Source: Flavivirga amylovorans (lineage in GTDB: Bacteria > Bacteroidota > Bacteroidia > Flavobacteriales > Flavobacteriaceae). Taken from it: a DNA stretch of 64,000 nucleotides. Made by a program: the position numbers and the translations under genes. The DNA is taken from assembly GCF_030540875.1 (NCBI RefSeq), contig NZ_JAUOEM010000006.1:186001-250000 (forward strand), given 5' to 3'. The notes under the pieces are model-generated. The model was not told the origin of the DNA and did no database searches. It saw only the letters and a program-made list of their open reading frames with translations. How positions within the stretch are numbered: the first letter of the stretch is position 1; every line of letters starts with the position of its first letter. Shown one piece after another: positions 9,757 to 18,908 of the stretch.

Positions 9757-10731
9757 CTAATTCTCTGCAAACCCATTCAAAGCCAACGTTTCCAGTTCTT
9801 TTTTATCATTTTCAAAAATCAAAAACACTTTAAGTTCTGGGTGTGATTTTAAAAAAACTTTCACTTTTTCAATCCCCATGGTTTTAAAAGCCGTTGCGTA
9901 GGCATCAGCAACCATACAATCCTTAGCAATTACAGAAATGCTTAGCAGATTAGTTTTACTCGGATATCCTGTTTTTGTATCGATAATATGAGCATACCGA
10001 TTGCCGTCTTTATCTATTTTAAACTTTCTGTACGTTCCCGAAGTTGCCATCGCTTCATTAGTTAAAACAAGCGTTCTGGAAAGCGATTGAGTACCATCAA
10101 AGTTAGGATTCTCGACACCAACCGTCCATCCACTGTTTTTTTCAATATTAATCCCTTTAGCATGAAGCTCTCCTCCTATATTTACGATATAATTCTGAGC
10201 GCCTTTCTTATCCAAGAATTCTGCAATAATGTCCACGGCATACCCTTTTGCTATGGCATTAAAATCTAAAAAGGTTCCTTTTGGCTTTGTAATAGTATGA
10301 TCCCTTATGAGAACCTTATTGAAACCAACAGTTAACATCAAACTATCAATTTTTAAACTATCTAAGTTCACTATTTTACCTTCAGGACCAAAATCCCAAG
10401 CATTTACAATGGCACCAATGGTAGGATCGAAAGCGCCTTCCGTTTCTTCATAAATTTGTTTTGAAACTTGGTATACTTTTTTAAAATGTGCATCAATTTC
10501 AACAACTTCATTTCTATTCAATTTAGAAATATCTGAGTTTGTTTGATACGTAGACATGGACTTATTAACCACATGGAACAAACTATCAAATTGTTTTTCA
10601 TAATTTACATTAGAACTATATGTTACTTCATAAAATGTTCCAAAAATACTTCCAGAAAGCTTCGTATTTTTTAATTCTTTTTTACAAGAAGTTAATAATA
10701 AAAGAATCAATAGTATTGTGATCTGTTTCAT
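9757..10731 (-). CDS. apbE: FAD:protein FMN transferase ApbE (lipoprotein)
   Basis: 324 residues with a lipoprotein signal MKQITILLILLLLTSC. ApbE transfers FMN from FAD to a Thr/Ser of periplasm-facing targets such as NqrB and NqrC. Visible family motifs are GAFDPTIGAIVNAWDFG (about 100), DFNAIAKGYAVD (about 155), NIGGELHAKG, ATSGTYRKF and HIIDTKTGYP, the last being the conserved flavin/metal-binding region. Length matches the family. The stop of the 125-residue gene upstream abuts this start, so the two are co-transcribed. The nqr operon lies 5 kb away on the same strand, which fits a role in Na+-NQR maturation (established for the family; inferred here). Confidence 0.93.
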   Translation of the reverse strand: MKQITILLILLLLTSCKKELKNTKLSGSIFGTFYEVTYSSNVNYEKQFDSLFHVVNKSMSTYQTNSDISKLNRNEVVEIDAHFKKVYQVSKQIYEETEGAFDPTIGAIVNAWDFGPEGKIVNLDSLKIDSLMLTVGFNKVLIRDHTITKPKGTFLDFNAIAKGYAVDIIAEFLDKKGAQNYIVNIGGELHAKGINIEKNSGWTVGVENPNFDGTQSLSRTLVLTNEAMATSGTYRKFKIDKDGNRYAHIIDTKTGYPSKTNLLSISVIAKDCMVADAYATAFKTMGIEKVKVFLKSHPELKVFLIFENDKKELETLALNGFAEN

Positions 10732-11109
10732 TTAGTTAAAATTCGTTTCTAAAACCTGTATACCATTATATTCTAAAAGATATTCTTCATTTAAAAAAAT
10801 AGGGCCTTTTTTTTCATCCAAATTACCCAATCCAACACCAGCATATAAAACTTTTGCATCTTTTTCACGAGCATGTTTTTTAAAGGATTCCATCCAAACA
10901 ACATCGTAATTATTAGGATTATCCGGTAATATCACAGCTCTCACAATCACAAAATAATACTGTTTATTTTTATCGATACAAACAAATTGCGGATGCTTTT
11001 TTAGTTTACTATTCACGGCTATAAATTCGAAACCACGTTCTTCTAGATCTTCTCCAACATGGTTCATAGCCAAATTATGCAACTCTTGTTCTGTAAGTGG
11101 TTTACTCAT
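10732..11109 (-). CDS. Conserved small protein preceding apbE
   Basis: 125 residues, no signal peptide and no membrane segment; probably cytosolic. The sequence alternates short helices and strands (LKKHPQFVCIDKNKQYYFVIVRAV, DAKVLYAGVGLGN), reminiscent of a compact nuclease- or ATP-grasp-like alpha/beta fold, but I cannot assign a family. Its stop is directly followed by the apbE start, so a role linked to flavinylation or the NQR complex is possible from context. It carries none of the NqrF features (no ferredoxin Cys motif, no flavin site), so any label as an NQR subunit would rest on neighbourhood alone. Confidence 0.75.
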   Translation of the reverse strand: MSKPLTEQELHNLAMNHVGEDLEERGFEFIAVNSKLKKHPQFVCIDKNKQYYFVIVRAVILPDNPNNYDVVWMESFKKHAREKDAKVLYAGVGLGNLDEKKGPIFLNEEYLLEYNGIQVLETNFN

Positions 11110-11204
11110 AAGACAAAATTAATATTTAATATTCAACTAACACCAGATTTAAAAATGTTTAAATTTATAAATTATAAATTAGTATTCTTTATATAATATT
11201 CTAG

Positions 11205-12644
11205 ATGAGTAAACACCCTGTCTCTAAAAAAATCGGATTAATACTAGGCCCTATTTTTTTCACTATTTTACAAGCTTTACCTTTTGAGATTGTTTCTGAA
11301 AAGGCAGATACAGTAATCGCTACTACTATATGGATGGTATGTTGGTGGATAACCGAAGCCGTTTCTATTTCTGTAACTTCACTTTTACCATTATTATTAT
11401 TCCCACTATTTAAAGTGATGCCTATGGTAGAGGTAGGTTCTAATTACGGAAGCCCAATAGTCTTCTTGTTTTTTGGTGGTTTTGTGTTAGCCTTAGCTTT
11501 AGAGAAAGTAAACCTGCATAAAAGAATCGCTTTAAATATCATAAAAAAGACGGGAACTACACCCAATAAAGTTATTCTTGGTTTTATGATTGCTACTGCT
11601 TTTATGAGTATGTGGATAAGTAATACAGCCAGTACTGTAGTTATGTTACCAATAGCTATGTCTGTTATAAAACTATTAATTGATGACTCCGATGGTTTCT
11701 CTAAAAATGATCAGAATTTCTCTCTTAGTGTCATGCTAGGGATTGCTTTTTCAGCCAATGCAGGAGGTATCGCAACAGTTATTGGCACACCTCCTAATTC
11801 TGTTTTAATAGGCTTATTGGAAAATGAGTATCATATAGAAGTTTCCTTTTTTAAATGGATGCTTATTGGCTTACCTTTTTCAATTATTTTAATTACTATT
11901 ATTTACTTTATATTGGTTAAATGGATGTTCCCAAATACAGGTCTTGTATTTAACGCTTCAAAAGAAGCTATAAATGTTGAACTGAAAAAACTAGGAAAAA
12001 CATCACCTAAAGAGAAGCATGTGCTTGTTATTTTTGCAATTGTTGTCTTTCTTTGGATATTTAGAAGCCTTATTAATTCATTAATTCCAGGGCTTGGCAT
12101 TTCAGATACCATGATTAGTGTTTTTGGAGCTGTAGCTCTTTTTACTATACCTTTTAATTTAAAAACTGGTGACTTTATTTTGGTTTGGAATGATACTCAA
12201 AAACTAGCTTGGGGCATTTTAGTCTTATTTGGTGGTGGTTTGGCTTTGGCAAAAGGTATGTCGTCTACTGGTATTGTTGATATGGTGGCTACAGCTATTT
12301 CGACCTGTGATATTAGTGTTTTACTCATGGCTTCCTTGTTAATTATACTCATGCTTTTTATGACAGAATTAATGAGTAATGTCGCATTAGTAGCCGTTCT
12401 AGCACCTGTAGTAGCAGGTATCGCTATTGGTTTAGAAATTCCATTACTATATTTATTAGTTCCAGTAACCATAGCCAGTAGCTGTGCTTTTATGCTTCCT
12501 ATGGCTACTCCACCCAATGCGATTGTATTTGCCAGTGGTTTTATAAAAGTTAATCAAATGGCTCGGGTTGGCATAATAATTAATATAATTGCAGTCATGT
12601 TACTTATTGTATTATTCAAGCTTATTTTGCCATTAGTCTTTTAA
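11205..12644 (+). CDS. DASS (SLC13) family Na+/carboxylate or anion symporter
   Basis: 479 residues, about eleven hydrophobic segments. Both family signature loops are present: WISNTASTVVMLPIA (about 140-155), whose SNT motif forms the first Na+/substrate site, and the mirrored SCAFMLPMATPPNAIVFASG near 425-445. The SLC13/DASS family imports C4-dicarboxylates, citrate or sulfate with sodium across the inner membrane. I cannot tell which substrate. A sodium symporter fits an organism that builds a sodium gradient with NQR. The gene is monocistronic and divergent from the apbE pair with a 95-base spacer. Confidence 0.9.
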   Translation: MSKHPVSKKIGLILGPIFFTILQALPFEIVSEKADTVIATTIWMVCWWITEAVSISVTSLLPLLLFPLFKVMPMVEVGSNYGSPIVFLFFGGFVLALALEKVNLHKRIALNIIKKTGTTPNKVILGFMIATAFMSMWISNTASTVVMLPIAMSVIKLLIDDSDGFSKNDQNFSLSVMLGIAFSANAGGIATVIGTPPNSVLIGLLENEYHIEVSFFKWMLIGLPFSIILITIIYFILVKWMFPNTGLVFNASKEAINVELKKLGKTSPKEKHVLVIFAIVVFLWIFRSLINSLIPGLGISDTMISVFGAVALFTIPFNLKTGDFILVWNDTQKLAWGILVLFGGGLALAKGMSSTGIVDMVATAISTCDISVLLMASLLIILMLFMTELMSNVALVAVLAPVVAGIAIGLEIPLLYLLVPVTIASSCAFMLPMATPPNAIVFASGFIKVNQMARVGIIINIIAVMLLIVLFKLILPLVF

Positions 12645-13013
12645 TAAAAAAACAATTAAATAGAAACTTTTAACCTATATAACCACAAATCAATCGTACT
12701 TTCCTCTCAAAAAATCAAAGCATTAAGTAATCCTAAACATACAGAATAAAAAAATAATAAGATTTTTCTACAAAAAATAAGCATTTTATCGATTATTTGT
12801 GCTTTTTATCTGCTTTATTCAAAAATAAATTTATATTTACCCCGTTATTAAAAAAAATGAATTAAGGGACAGTCATTTTGACTTAAATTTATCAACTTAA
12901 TAACATGCTAACGAACCCAAAATAGAATAAATGTTGAGTTTATTCTTTTAATGAATTTAACCATGTAAAGCTTGAAACCACCAATTTTAAGTTTTACAAC
13001 AATACTTTTAATT
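12645..13013. other. Intergenic stretch without a gene
   Basis: 369 AT-rich bases between the DASS transporter and the following lipoprotein gene. I see no hairpin followed by a T-run, no conserved repeat and no convincing ORF. It presumably holds the promoter of the lipoprotein gene. Confidence 0.5.
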
Positions 13014-13760
13014 ATGAATAAAACAATATTAAAAACCCTAATGCTTTTTTGTTTTATTGTTTCTTGTAAAACAAGTGTAAAAGAAAATGCCAATAATGAT
13101 GGCTGCGAATTATTTAAAATTGGTAATTATAATTTTTATAATCCAAGAGTTTATGAGCGTCCTGTAATCTTTAAAAAAGGGAGTCATCAATTATTACATT
13201 CTGAATACACACCAAAATGGTACCCTGGATATTGTGCCGAAAACTTACCTTCTTACTTTAAAACAAAAGAAGAATTCTTAAAACATGTACATTCTAGTAA
13301 ATTAGAACGTCTTAGTACTCCTTATTTTGAAAAAGTGTATAATGGAAGTAAAGACAATTTAAAAGGAAAACCAGGATTATACAACGATGACTACCATCTA
13401 TTGTTTAGAGGTACCGTTGCGGTGAAAAATGTAAAATCAGGAAACGAATATCTTTTAGTAGCTGGAAAAAGTTATATTGATAATGAAGCTGATTACGATA
13501 AAAACACCGATTTTTATGAAAGTGATGTAAAAACTATGTTTGCTTTTATTTTAGAAGATGGTGCATATAAATTTGTTGATCCAAACCTTGTATTTGGAAC
13601 TTTCACAAAAGAACAACATGATAAAGTGTATGACATCTTAAGTGTTAAATCATTAGTATATGCTTCTTGTTTTGAAAATGTAAACACAACAAGAAAGCCT
13701 AACTTTGATAGTTCTGCATTACCAGGTTGGGTTTATAACAAATCTGATTTAGAAGATTAA
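13014..13760 (+). CDS. Hypothetical lipoprotein
   Basis: About 248 residues. The start at 13014 gives MNKTILKTLMLFCFIVSC, a lipoprotein signal peptide; a longer reading from 12972 would add 14 residues before it. The mature part begins KTSVKENANNDGCELF and contains no domain I recognise. It is rich in Tyr, Phe and Lys, with three further Cys, and ends in a short acidic tail (NKSDLED). It probably sits in the periplasm or on the outer membrane. A strong terminator follows, so it is transcribed alone. Confidence 0.7.
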   Translation: MNKTILKTLMLFCFIVSCKTSVKENANNDGCELFKIGNYNFYNPRVYERPVIFKKGSHQLLHSEYTPKWYPGYCAENLPSYFKTKEEFLKHVHSSKLERLSTPYFEKVYNGSKDNLKGKPGLYNDDYHLLFRGTVAVKNVKSGNEYLLVAGKSYIDNEADYDKNTDFYESDVKTMFAFILEDGAYKFVDPNLVFGTFTKEQHDKVYDILSVKSLVYASCFENVNTTRKPNFDSSALPGWVYNKSDLED

Positions 13761-13784
13761 TATTTTAATTAAACACTAAATAAT

Positions 13785-13816
13785 AAAAAAAGCTTTACTC
13801 TGGTAAAGCTTTTTTT
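13785..13816. terminator. Bidirectional intrinsic terminator
   Basis: An 8-bp perfect stem (agctttac 13791-13798 with gtaaagct 13803-13810, loop tctg) is flanked by an A-run before and a T-run after. It lies between convergent genes and can serve both. Confidence 0.85.
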
Positions 13817-13847
13817 ATACCCATAATTCACTGCCCCTAAAGTACAG

Positions 13848-14726
13848 TTATTTAAATTGAACAAATTTAGAATTCATAAATGTATAGTTTGATACGGGAA
13901 TGACAGTATCTTTTTTAAGCCTGTACCAAGGTGAGAGCTCAGAATCTTCTAAATTCTTAACCAAATGAACACTTTGAGCTGGAGTATTTCCTTGAAACAA
14001 TAAATATAGTTTCTCTCCTTTACTATTTATAACTTCATCACAGATCATAACAATATGTCCTGGTGAGCCTCCTTTAATAAGCATATCTCCAATTTTAAGA
14101 TCTTTTGCATATTCAATTTTTGGCAGTTCATTATACAATGAAAGTGTACCTGAATACATGTAAATCAAATTTAAATATTTATAAAAATTATCTTTAGAAT
14201 GATTTGCTGAAGCTAATTTGTGAAATGTTACTCGATTGCCATTAATTTTAGGTCTATATCCTTCTGCATATTTTATCCAAGAACAATAATGCCCACTGGT
14301 AAAATTAAACCCAATGTCATCTTTTTTATTAGTTACCCATAGATATTCACTTCTCACTCTTATTAAAGCATCCGCACATTGTTGTAATCCGTTTTTAGGC
14401 ACAGGAATATCTAATATTCCAATGTGACCTTGTTGCCAATAATACTCAGAACCATCATAATTAATAACTTTAGCTCCAAACGATTTTAATTTATAATTAC
14501 GTAAATAATCTTGAAAAGAACCTTTAGGATATGACACACGTTTATAACCATTAGGAGTATTTACTCTGGATTTAATTGTAAGGCTATCTTTATTTAATAA
14601 ACCGGGGCTTATTTCCAATTTAGCCACAAAATTTTTAGTACTATTTTCAACAGGCTTTAGCTGAATGATTACAACACTAATCACAGCTAGAATTAAAACA
14701 AAAACAAGAAGTCTTTTCATGCTCAT
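13848..14726 (-). CDS. DUF4846 family protein, membrane-anchored
   Basis: 292 residues with a single N-terminal hydrophobic segment (MSMKRLLVFVLILAVISVVII), so a signal anchor or uncleaved signal. The rest matches the pattern I know for DUF4846: YPKGSFQDYLRNYKLK, ILDIPVPKNGLQQCADALIRVRSEYLW, FNFTSGHYCSWIKYAEGYRP, LKIGDMLIKGGSPGHIVMICDE, and a final PWYRLK. The QQCADA and GGSPGHIVMI segments, with Cys and His, suggest a papain/NlpC-like peptidase fold, though this is inference. The family's role is unknown. The second Met (14720) is an alternative start. It is the only gene of its transcript, ending at the shared terminator. Confidence 0.8.
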   Translation of the reverse strand: MSMKRLLVFVLILAVISVVIIQLKPVENSTKNFVAKLEISPGLLNKDSLTIKSRVNTPNGYKRVSYPKGSFQDYLRNYKLKSFGAKVINYDGSEYYWQQGHIGILDIPVPKNGLQQCADALIRVRSEYLWVTNKKDDIGFNFTSGHYCSWIKYAEGYRPKINGNRVTFHKLASANHSKDNFYKYLNLIYMYSGTLSLYNELPKIEYAKDLKIGDMLIKGGSPGHIVMICDEVINSKGEKLYLLFQGNTPAQSVHLVKNLEDSELSPWYRLKKDTVIPVSNYTFMNSKFVQFK

Positions 14727-14825
14727 TTAACGCTTATCTTTAAGGCTTGGTATCTTACTATTAAAAGTTTATGACTAATTTTAACAGTTTAGTTTTATAT
14801 TTTTTAGTAATTTAATGTAAAAATC

Positions 14826-15290
14826 ATGCTTATGAAAACTTCAAAACGTTTAGAACAGGCCTTAAAAAAGTTATATACTGCGTTTCATAATAATGAATTA
14901 AATCCAGAATGTTGCAAGCAATGTGCCGTTGGAAATATTTTGGACAATACTGATAGCTGGAAATACATTTCGGATACACATGGTTCATTAGAATTGAATT
15001 ATATCGGCAAAGTACATGAAACACTTGGCAGAAAATTTAATGGCTATAGACCATTGGAATTATTAAAAATTGAAACTATTTTTTTGAAAGCCTGTGGGTA
15101 TACATTACCTCTCCATTATAAAAATGAAAAACCTAAAAACTCTACTGATAAGGATATTTTATTTAATGGTTTAAATGACGTTGTGACATTTTTATGCCAT
15201 TTAGATAATATCTCTAATGTTATGGATTATACGAAACTATTTGAATTTGAAAATGAGAAACCGAAATATAAATTGGATTTTTCTAGTTAA
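14826..15290 (+). CDS. Small conserved Cys-containing protein, function unknown
   Basis: 154 residues (or 152 from the second ATG at 14832). No signal peptide or membrane segment. A CCKQC cluster near residue 30 (NPECCKQCAVGNILDN) could bind a metal or Fe-S cluster; the remainder is helical (LELLKIETIFLKACGYTLP). I believe homologues in Flavobacteriia have been labelled NQR subunit F by automated annotation, but the protein has none of the NqrF domains and the true nqrF lies just downstream on the opposite strand. A cytosolic role is likely; nothing more can be said. Confidence 0.75.
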   Translation: MLMKTSKRLEQALKKLYTAFHNNELNPECCKQCAVGNILDNTDSWKYISDTHGSLELNYIGKVHETLGRKFNGYRPLELLKIETIFLKACGYTLPLHYKNEKPKNSTDKDILFNGLNDVVTFLCHLDNISNVMDYTKLFEFENEKPKYKLDFSS

Positions 15291-15326
15291 ATAAAGTTTT
15301 GATACAACAAATTATATTGTAAACGA

Positions 15327-15358
15327 AAAAACCCAACATTGCTGTCGGGTTTTACTTT
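15327..15358. terminator. Bidirectional terminator between the 154-residue gene and the nqr operon
   Basis: The stem is aaaaccc (15328-15334) with gggtttt (15347-15353), extended inward by aca/tgt across one mismatch. An A-run lies on the left, so the minus-strand transcript ends in a T-run after the hairpin. It terminates the nqr operon and probably also the convergent gene. Confidence 0.75.
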
Positions 15359-15414
15359 ATTTAAGCTCCGTATTATAAACACGGATTTACAATTCTTAAT
15401 ACATAATAACTTAT

Positions 15415-16722
15415 CTAGCCTCCAAAGTCATCAAACCTGATATGTTCATCTGGAATACCAAAATCTTCTCCCATTTTTTGAACTGCATTGTTCATTAATG
15501 GAGGTCCACAGAAATATAATTCTATATCTTCTGGTGATTCGTGTAAACTTAAATAATTATCAATGACACAATTGTGAATAAATCCAACAAAACCATCACC
15601 TGGAGCATCAATGTTTTCTTTTACTTTCCAGTTATCTTCTTCCATTGGTTCAGATAAAGCTAAGTAAAATTTAAAATTAGGAAACTCTTTCTCTAACTCA
15701 TAGAAATGCTCTAAATAGAACAACTCACGTTTAGATCGTCCACCGTACCAATATGTTACTTTTCTTCCAGTTCTTAATGTTTTGAATAAGTGATATAAAT
15801 GCGAACGCATTGGCGCCATACCAGCACCACCACCAACATAAAGCATTTCACTTTCGGATTCATTAATAAAGAACTCACCGTAAGGTCCTGAAATAGTTAC
15901 TTTATCACCTGGTTTTTGAGCAAAAATATAAGAAGATGCTACTCCTGGATTAACATCCATCCATCCGTTTTTAGCACGATCCCAAGGCGGTGTAGCAATA
16001 CGAACATTCAACATAATCTCACGCCCTTCTGCTGGGAAAGAAGCCATAGAATAGGCTCTTTCTACTGTTTCAGAATTCTTCATTACTAGAGGCCAAAGAC
16101 CAAATTTATCCCATTCAGCTTGAAATTTATCTGGGGTTTCATGCTCTTCTGGATGCGCAGTAATATCAATGTCTGAATATTTAATTTCACACTCAGGTAT
16201 TTCAATTTGAATATACCCTCCTGCTTTATATCCCATATCTTCAGGAATTTCAACAACAAACTCTTTAATAAAAGATGCTACGTTATAATTACGTACAACT
16301 GTTGCTTCCCATTTTTTAATACCAAACACTTCTTCTGGTATGGTAATATTCATGTCTTGCTTTACTTTAACCTGACATGATAACCTAGCACCATCCTTTA
16401 ACTCTTTACGTGTAAAGTGAGGTGTTTCTGTTGGAAGTGCTTCTCCTCCACCTTCTAATACATGACATTCACATTGAATACATGTACCACCACCACCACA
16501 TGCAGATGGCAAAAATATTTTTTGAGCACCTAATGTCGATAATAAACTATCTCCAGAAGCTACTTCAATTTCTCTTTCACCGTTGATAGTGATTTTTACT
16601 GGACCAGATGGTGACAATTTTTGTTTTACAAATAGTAGTAAAGCTACTAACAACAACGTAATAATTAAAAATGCTGTTACCGTCGCTACTATAGTTCCTA
16701 ATGTACCTGCTGCTAATATCAT
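15415..16722 (-). CDS. nqrF: Na+-translocating NADH:quinone reductase subunit F
   Basis: 435 residues; the electron-entry subunit of Na+-NQR, oxidising NADH at the cytoplasmic face. An N-terminal membrane helix (about 8-32) is followed by a ferredoxin-like [2Fe-2S] domain with Cys75, Cys81, Cys84 and Cys116. An FAD-binding domain has Arg222-Ala-Tyr224-Ser225 (RxYS). The NADH domain has GGGAGMAPMRSHLYHLF and the terminal DIELYFCGPPLMNNAV...FDDFGG. Length and order match the family. Its start is separated by a single base from the nqrE stop. It is the last gene of the nqrABCDEF operon. Confidence 0.97.
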   Translation of the reverse strand: MILAAGTLGTIVATVTAFLIITLLLVALLLFVKQKLSPSGPVKITINGEREIEVASGDSLLSTLGAQKIFLPSACGGGGTCIQCECHVLEGGGEALPTETPHFTRKELKDGARLSCQVKVKQDMNITIPEEVFGIKKWEATVVRNYNVASFIKEFVVEIPEDMGYKAGGYIQIEIPECEIKYSDIDITAHPEEHETPDKFQAEWDKFGLWPLVMKNSETVERAYSMASFPAEGREIMLNVRIATPPWDRAKNGWMDVNPGVASSYIFAQKPGDKVTISGPYGEFFINESESEMLYVGGGAGMAPMRSHLYHLFKTLRTGRKVTYWYGGRSKRELFYLEHFYELEKEFPNFKFYLALSEPMEEDNWKVKENIDAPGDGFVGFIHNCVIDNYLSLHESPEDIELYFCGPPLMNNAVQKMGEDFGIPDEHIRFDDFGG

Positions 16723-16723
16723 A

Positions 16724-17443
16724 TTACTTATTTACTTTTATGTTGTTAGCTATCACTTTATCTTTTTCAGAATCTTCTTTAGACTCTTCAACTTTAACTA
16801 TTTTATCTTCTTTTGGACTTTCATCGCCTCCAGTTAACATACCTCCAAAACTCATAAAACCAATCGCCATTAAACCTGTGATAATAAATGTAATTCCCAA
16901 ACCTCTTAATGCTGGTGGTACATTTGAATATCTAATTTTTTCACGAATAGCTGCAATGGCTAAAATCGCTAAAAACCATCCAATACCAGAACCAATACCA
17001 TAAGTTGTTGCTAATCCTAATGTTGGAATTTCACGAGATTGCATAAATAAAGAACCTCCTAAAATAGCACAGTTTACTGCTATAAGCGGTAAAAAGATTC
17101 CTAATGAATTATATAATGATGGTGAAAACTTCTCTACAACAATTTCTACTAATTGCACCATGGTTGCAATCGTTGCAATAAACATGATGAATGATAAGAA
17201 ACTTAAATCGTAATCTGCATATTCAGCTCCTAACCATGCTAATGCTCCTGGTTGTAAAAGAAATTGATCTAATAACCAGTTTAAAGGCACTGTAATTGCT
17301 AATACGAATATTACTGCGGCTCCAAGCCCAACAGCCGTAGAAACCTTTTTAGATACAGCAAGGTAAGAACACATTCCTAAGAATGTGGCAAACACCATGT
17401 TGTCTATAAATATTGATTTGAAAAATAATTCTATATGTTCCAT
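16724..17443 (-). CDS. nqrE: Na+-translocating NADH:quinone reductase subunit E
   Basis: 239 residues with six membrane helices. NqrE and NqrD form an inverted-topology pair holding an Fe centre between them in the membrane. Conserved segments [15 protein letters not shown]-like near the start and [13 protein letters not shown] (about 120) carry the Cys residues expected at that centre. The protein is longer than the usual 200 or so residues because of a charged tail of about 30 residues ([25 protein letters not shown] in part) with no counterpart in the family as I know it. It is preceded by a 75-base spacer with short CAGT repeats, the only real gap in the operon. Confidence 0.96.
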   Translation of the reverse strand: MEHIELFFKSIFIDNMVFATFLGMCSYLAVSKKVSTAVGLGAAVIFVLAITVPLNWLLDQFLLQPGALAWLGAEYADYDLSFLSFIMFIATIATMVQLVEIVVEKFSPSLYNSLGIFLPLIAVNCAILGGSLFMQSREIPTLGLATTYGIGSGIGWFLAILAIAAIREKIRYSNVPPALRGLGITFIITGLMAIGFMSFGGMLTGGDESPKEDKIVKVEESKEDSEKDKVIANNIKVNK

Positions 17444-17450
17444 ACTTTTT

Positions 17451-17514
17451 CAGTATTCAGTATTCAGTGTGTTCAGTGCTCAGTAACTGCTTACTGGAAC
17501 TGCCAACTGCATAC
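17451..17514. repeat. Short CAGT-rich tandem repeat in the nqrD-nqrE spacer
   Basis: Degenerate units of the type attcagt/gttcagt are followed by a small hairpin (cagtaa 17481-17486, loop ctgc, ttactg 17491-17496). All other junctions of the operon are 1-3 bases or overlapping, so this is an insertion or a processing site. A similar but weaker CAGT-containing sequence occurs near 47668-47705. Confidence 0.5.
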
Positions 17515-17518
17515 TAAT

Positions 17519-18163
17519 TTAATCTTCTATTAATGCTTTATTTCTACTACGTTGTACCCAGATAATAATACCAACTACAATTAATGCCATTGGTGCTAAT
17601 AACATAAATCCGTTATTTTCATAACCAAATGCGTATACACCAGTTTTCTCAATAGGATCTCCTAAAACTTTAATTCCTAATAAAGTTCCAGCTCCTAGTA
17701 ATTCCCTAAAAAATGCGACTATAATTAAAATAACACCATATCCTAAAGAATTCCCTATTCCATCTAAGAATGAACGCCAAGGGCCATTTCCTAATGCAAA
17801 TGCTTCAAAGCGTCCCATGATGATACAGTTTGTAATAATCAATCCTACAAAAACAGAAAGTGTTTTACTTAATTCGTATGCAAATGCTTTTAACACTTGA
17901 TCAACTATAATTACTAAAGCAGCAACTACAATTAGTTGTACAATAATTCTAATTTTTGATGGAATAATATTTCTCATTAAAGAAATAACCACGTTTCCTA
18001 TTCCTAATACAAACAACACAGAAATAGACATTACGATTGCTGCTTCTAATTCGGCGGTAATTGCTAAAGCTGAACATATTCCTAGTACTTGAATAGTAAT
18101 AGGGTTATCATCTGCTAATGGATCTTTAATTAATGCTGCGTCTTTTTTTGATAAAAGTCCCAT
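17519..18163 (-). CDS. nqrD: Na+-translocating NADH:quinone reductase subunit D
   Basis: 214 residues, six membrane helices. The partner of NqrE in the inner membrane. The segment ITNCIIMGRFEAFALGNGPW (about 110-130) carries the conserved Cys and the RxEAFA motif, and the half-site QVLGICSALAIT near residue 30 carries the second Cys. Length is typical. Two bases separate it from nqrC, so translation is probably coupled. Confidence 0.97.
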   Translation of the reverse strand: MGLLSKKDAALIKDPLADDNPITIQVLGICSALAITAELEAAIVMSISVLFVLGIGNVVISLMRNIIPSKIRIIVQLIVVAALVIIVDQVLKAFAYELSKTLSVFVGLIITNCIIMGRFEAFALGNGPWRSFLDGIGNSLGYGVILIIVAFFRELLGAGTLLGIKVLGDPIEKTGVYAFGYENNGFMLLAPMALIVVGIIIWVQRSRNKALIED

Positions 18164-18165
18164 AA

Positions 18166-18906
18166 TTATTTCAATGTTTTAAAATAAGATACATACTGTC
18201 TTAACTCAGACTTAATCATTGCCGAAACTCCGTCACCGGTAATAGTTGCGCCTGCTATTGCATCTACCTCGTTATCATTTTTTTCTATATTCTTTGGATC
18301 ATTGTTTCCTTTAGCAACTGTAATACCTTTAAAACTTCCATTACTCATTAAGCTTTCACCAATGAAATCGTCCATAAAATAACGTTGCTTGATATTAGCA
18401 CCTAAACCAGCTGTTTCTCCTTTATGATCAAAATAAGCGCCTTGAACAACCATGTTAGCATCCATGGCAACATAAGCCCAAATAGCATCCCAAAGCCCTT
18501 TACCTCTAATTGGTGCTATATAAAATGTTTGACCATCTTTAGTACCAACAAATAATGGCAGTCTTCTTTTGTTTCCTGCTTTAGCACTAGTTTGTTCCTT
18601 TTTCACATCGATTAAATATGCTTCAGGATCTTCTGTTACATCATCACCTTGTATGACTAATTGCTTAGTAATGTATTTAGAGAACAACTCTGGAGCTTCA
18701 TCTGTAGAAACGAAAATCGCACTGCTTTCATCGTTTGCATTAACACCCATAGCATACAAAATGTTTTGCTGCTTCTCTAAGCGTTCATTATTATCAATTC
18801 TAGGTCTTAAGGCAGAAGCTGTAAATGCTAACAACCCTCCTACTACTATTACCATAGCGATGGCAAAAAGTATTGTATATATATTTGAATCCGTTTTTTT
18901 ACTCAT
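18166..18906 (-). CDS. nqrC: Na+-translocating NADH:quinone reductase subunit C
   Basis: 246 residues with one N-terminal membrane helix (about 10-33) and a periplasmic FMN-binding domain. The flavinylation motif is DAIAGATITGDGV (residues 215-227), with Thr221 the predicted covalent FMN site. The position before GAT is Ala rather than the common Ser. The domain also shows GKGLWDAIWAYVAMD (about 135-149) and KGETAGLGANI, standard for FMN-bind domains. ApbE encoded at 9757-10731 is the likely transferase. It lies two bases after nqrB and two before nqrD. Confidence 0.97.
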   Translation of the reverse strand: MSKKTDSNIYTILFAIAMVIVVGGLLAFTASALRPRIDNNERLEKQQNILYAMGVNANDESSAIFVSTDEAPELFSKYITKQLVIQGDDVTEDPEAYLIDVKKEQTSAKAGNKRRLPLFVGTKDGQTFYIAPIRGKGLWDAIWAYVAMDANMVVQGAYFDHKGETAGLGANIKQRYFMDDFIGESLMSNGSFKGITVAKGNNDPKNIEKNDNEVDAIAGATITGDGVSAMIKSELRQYVSYFKTLK

Positions 18907-18908
18907 GA

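Noticed and set aside
10732-11109. Annotation of the 125-residue protein as NQR subunit F
   Set aside because: It has no [2Fe-2S] cysteines, FAD or NADH motifs; the real nqrF is at 15415-16722.
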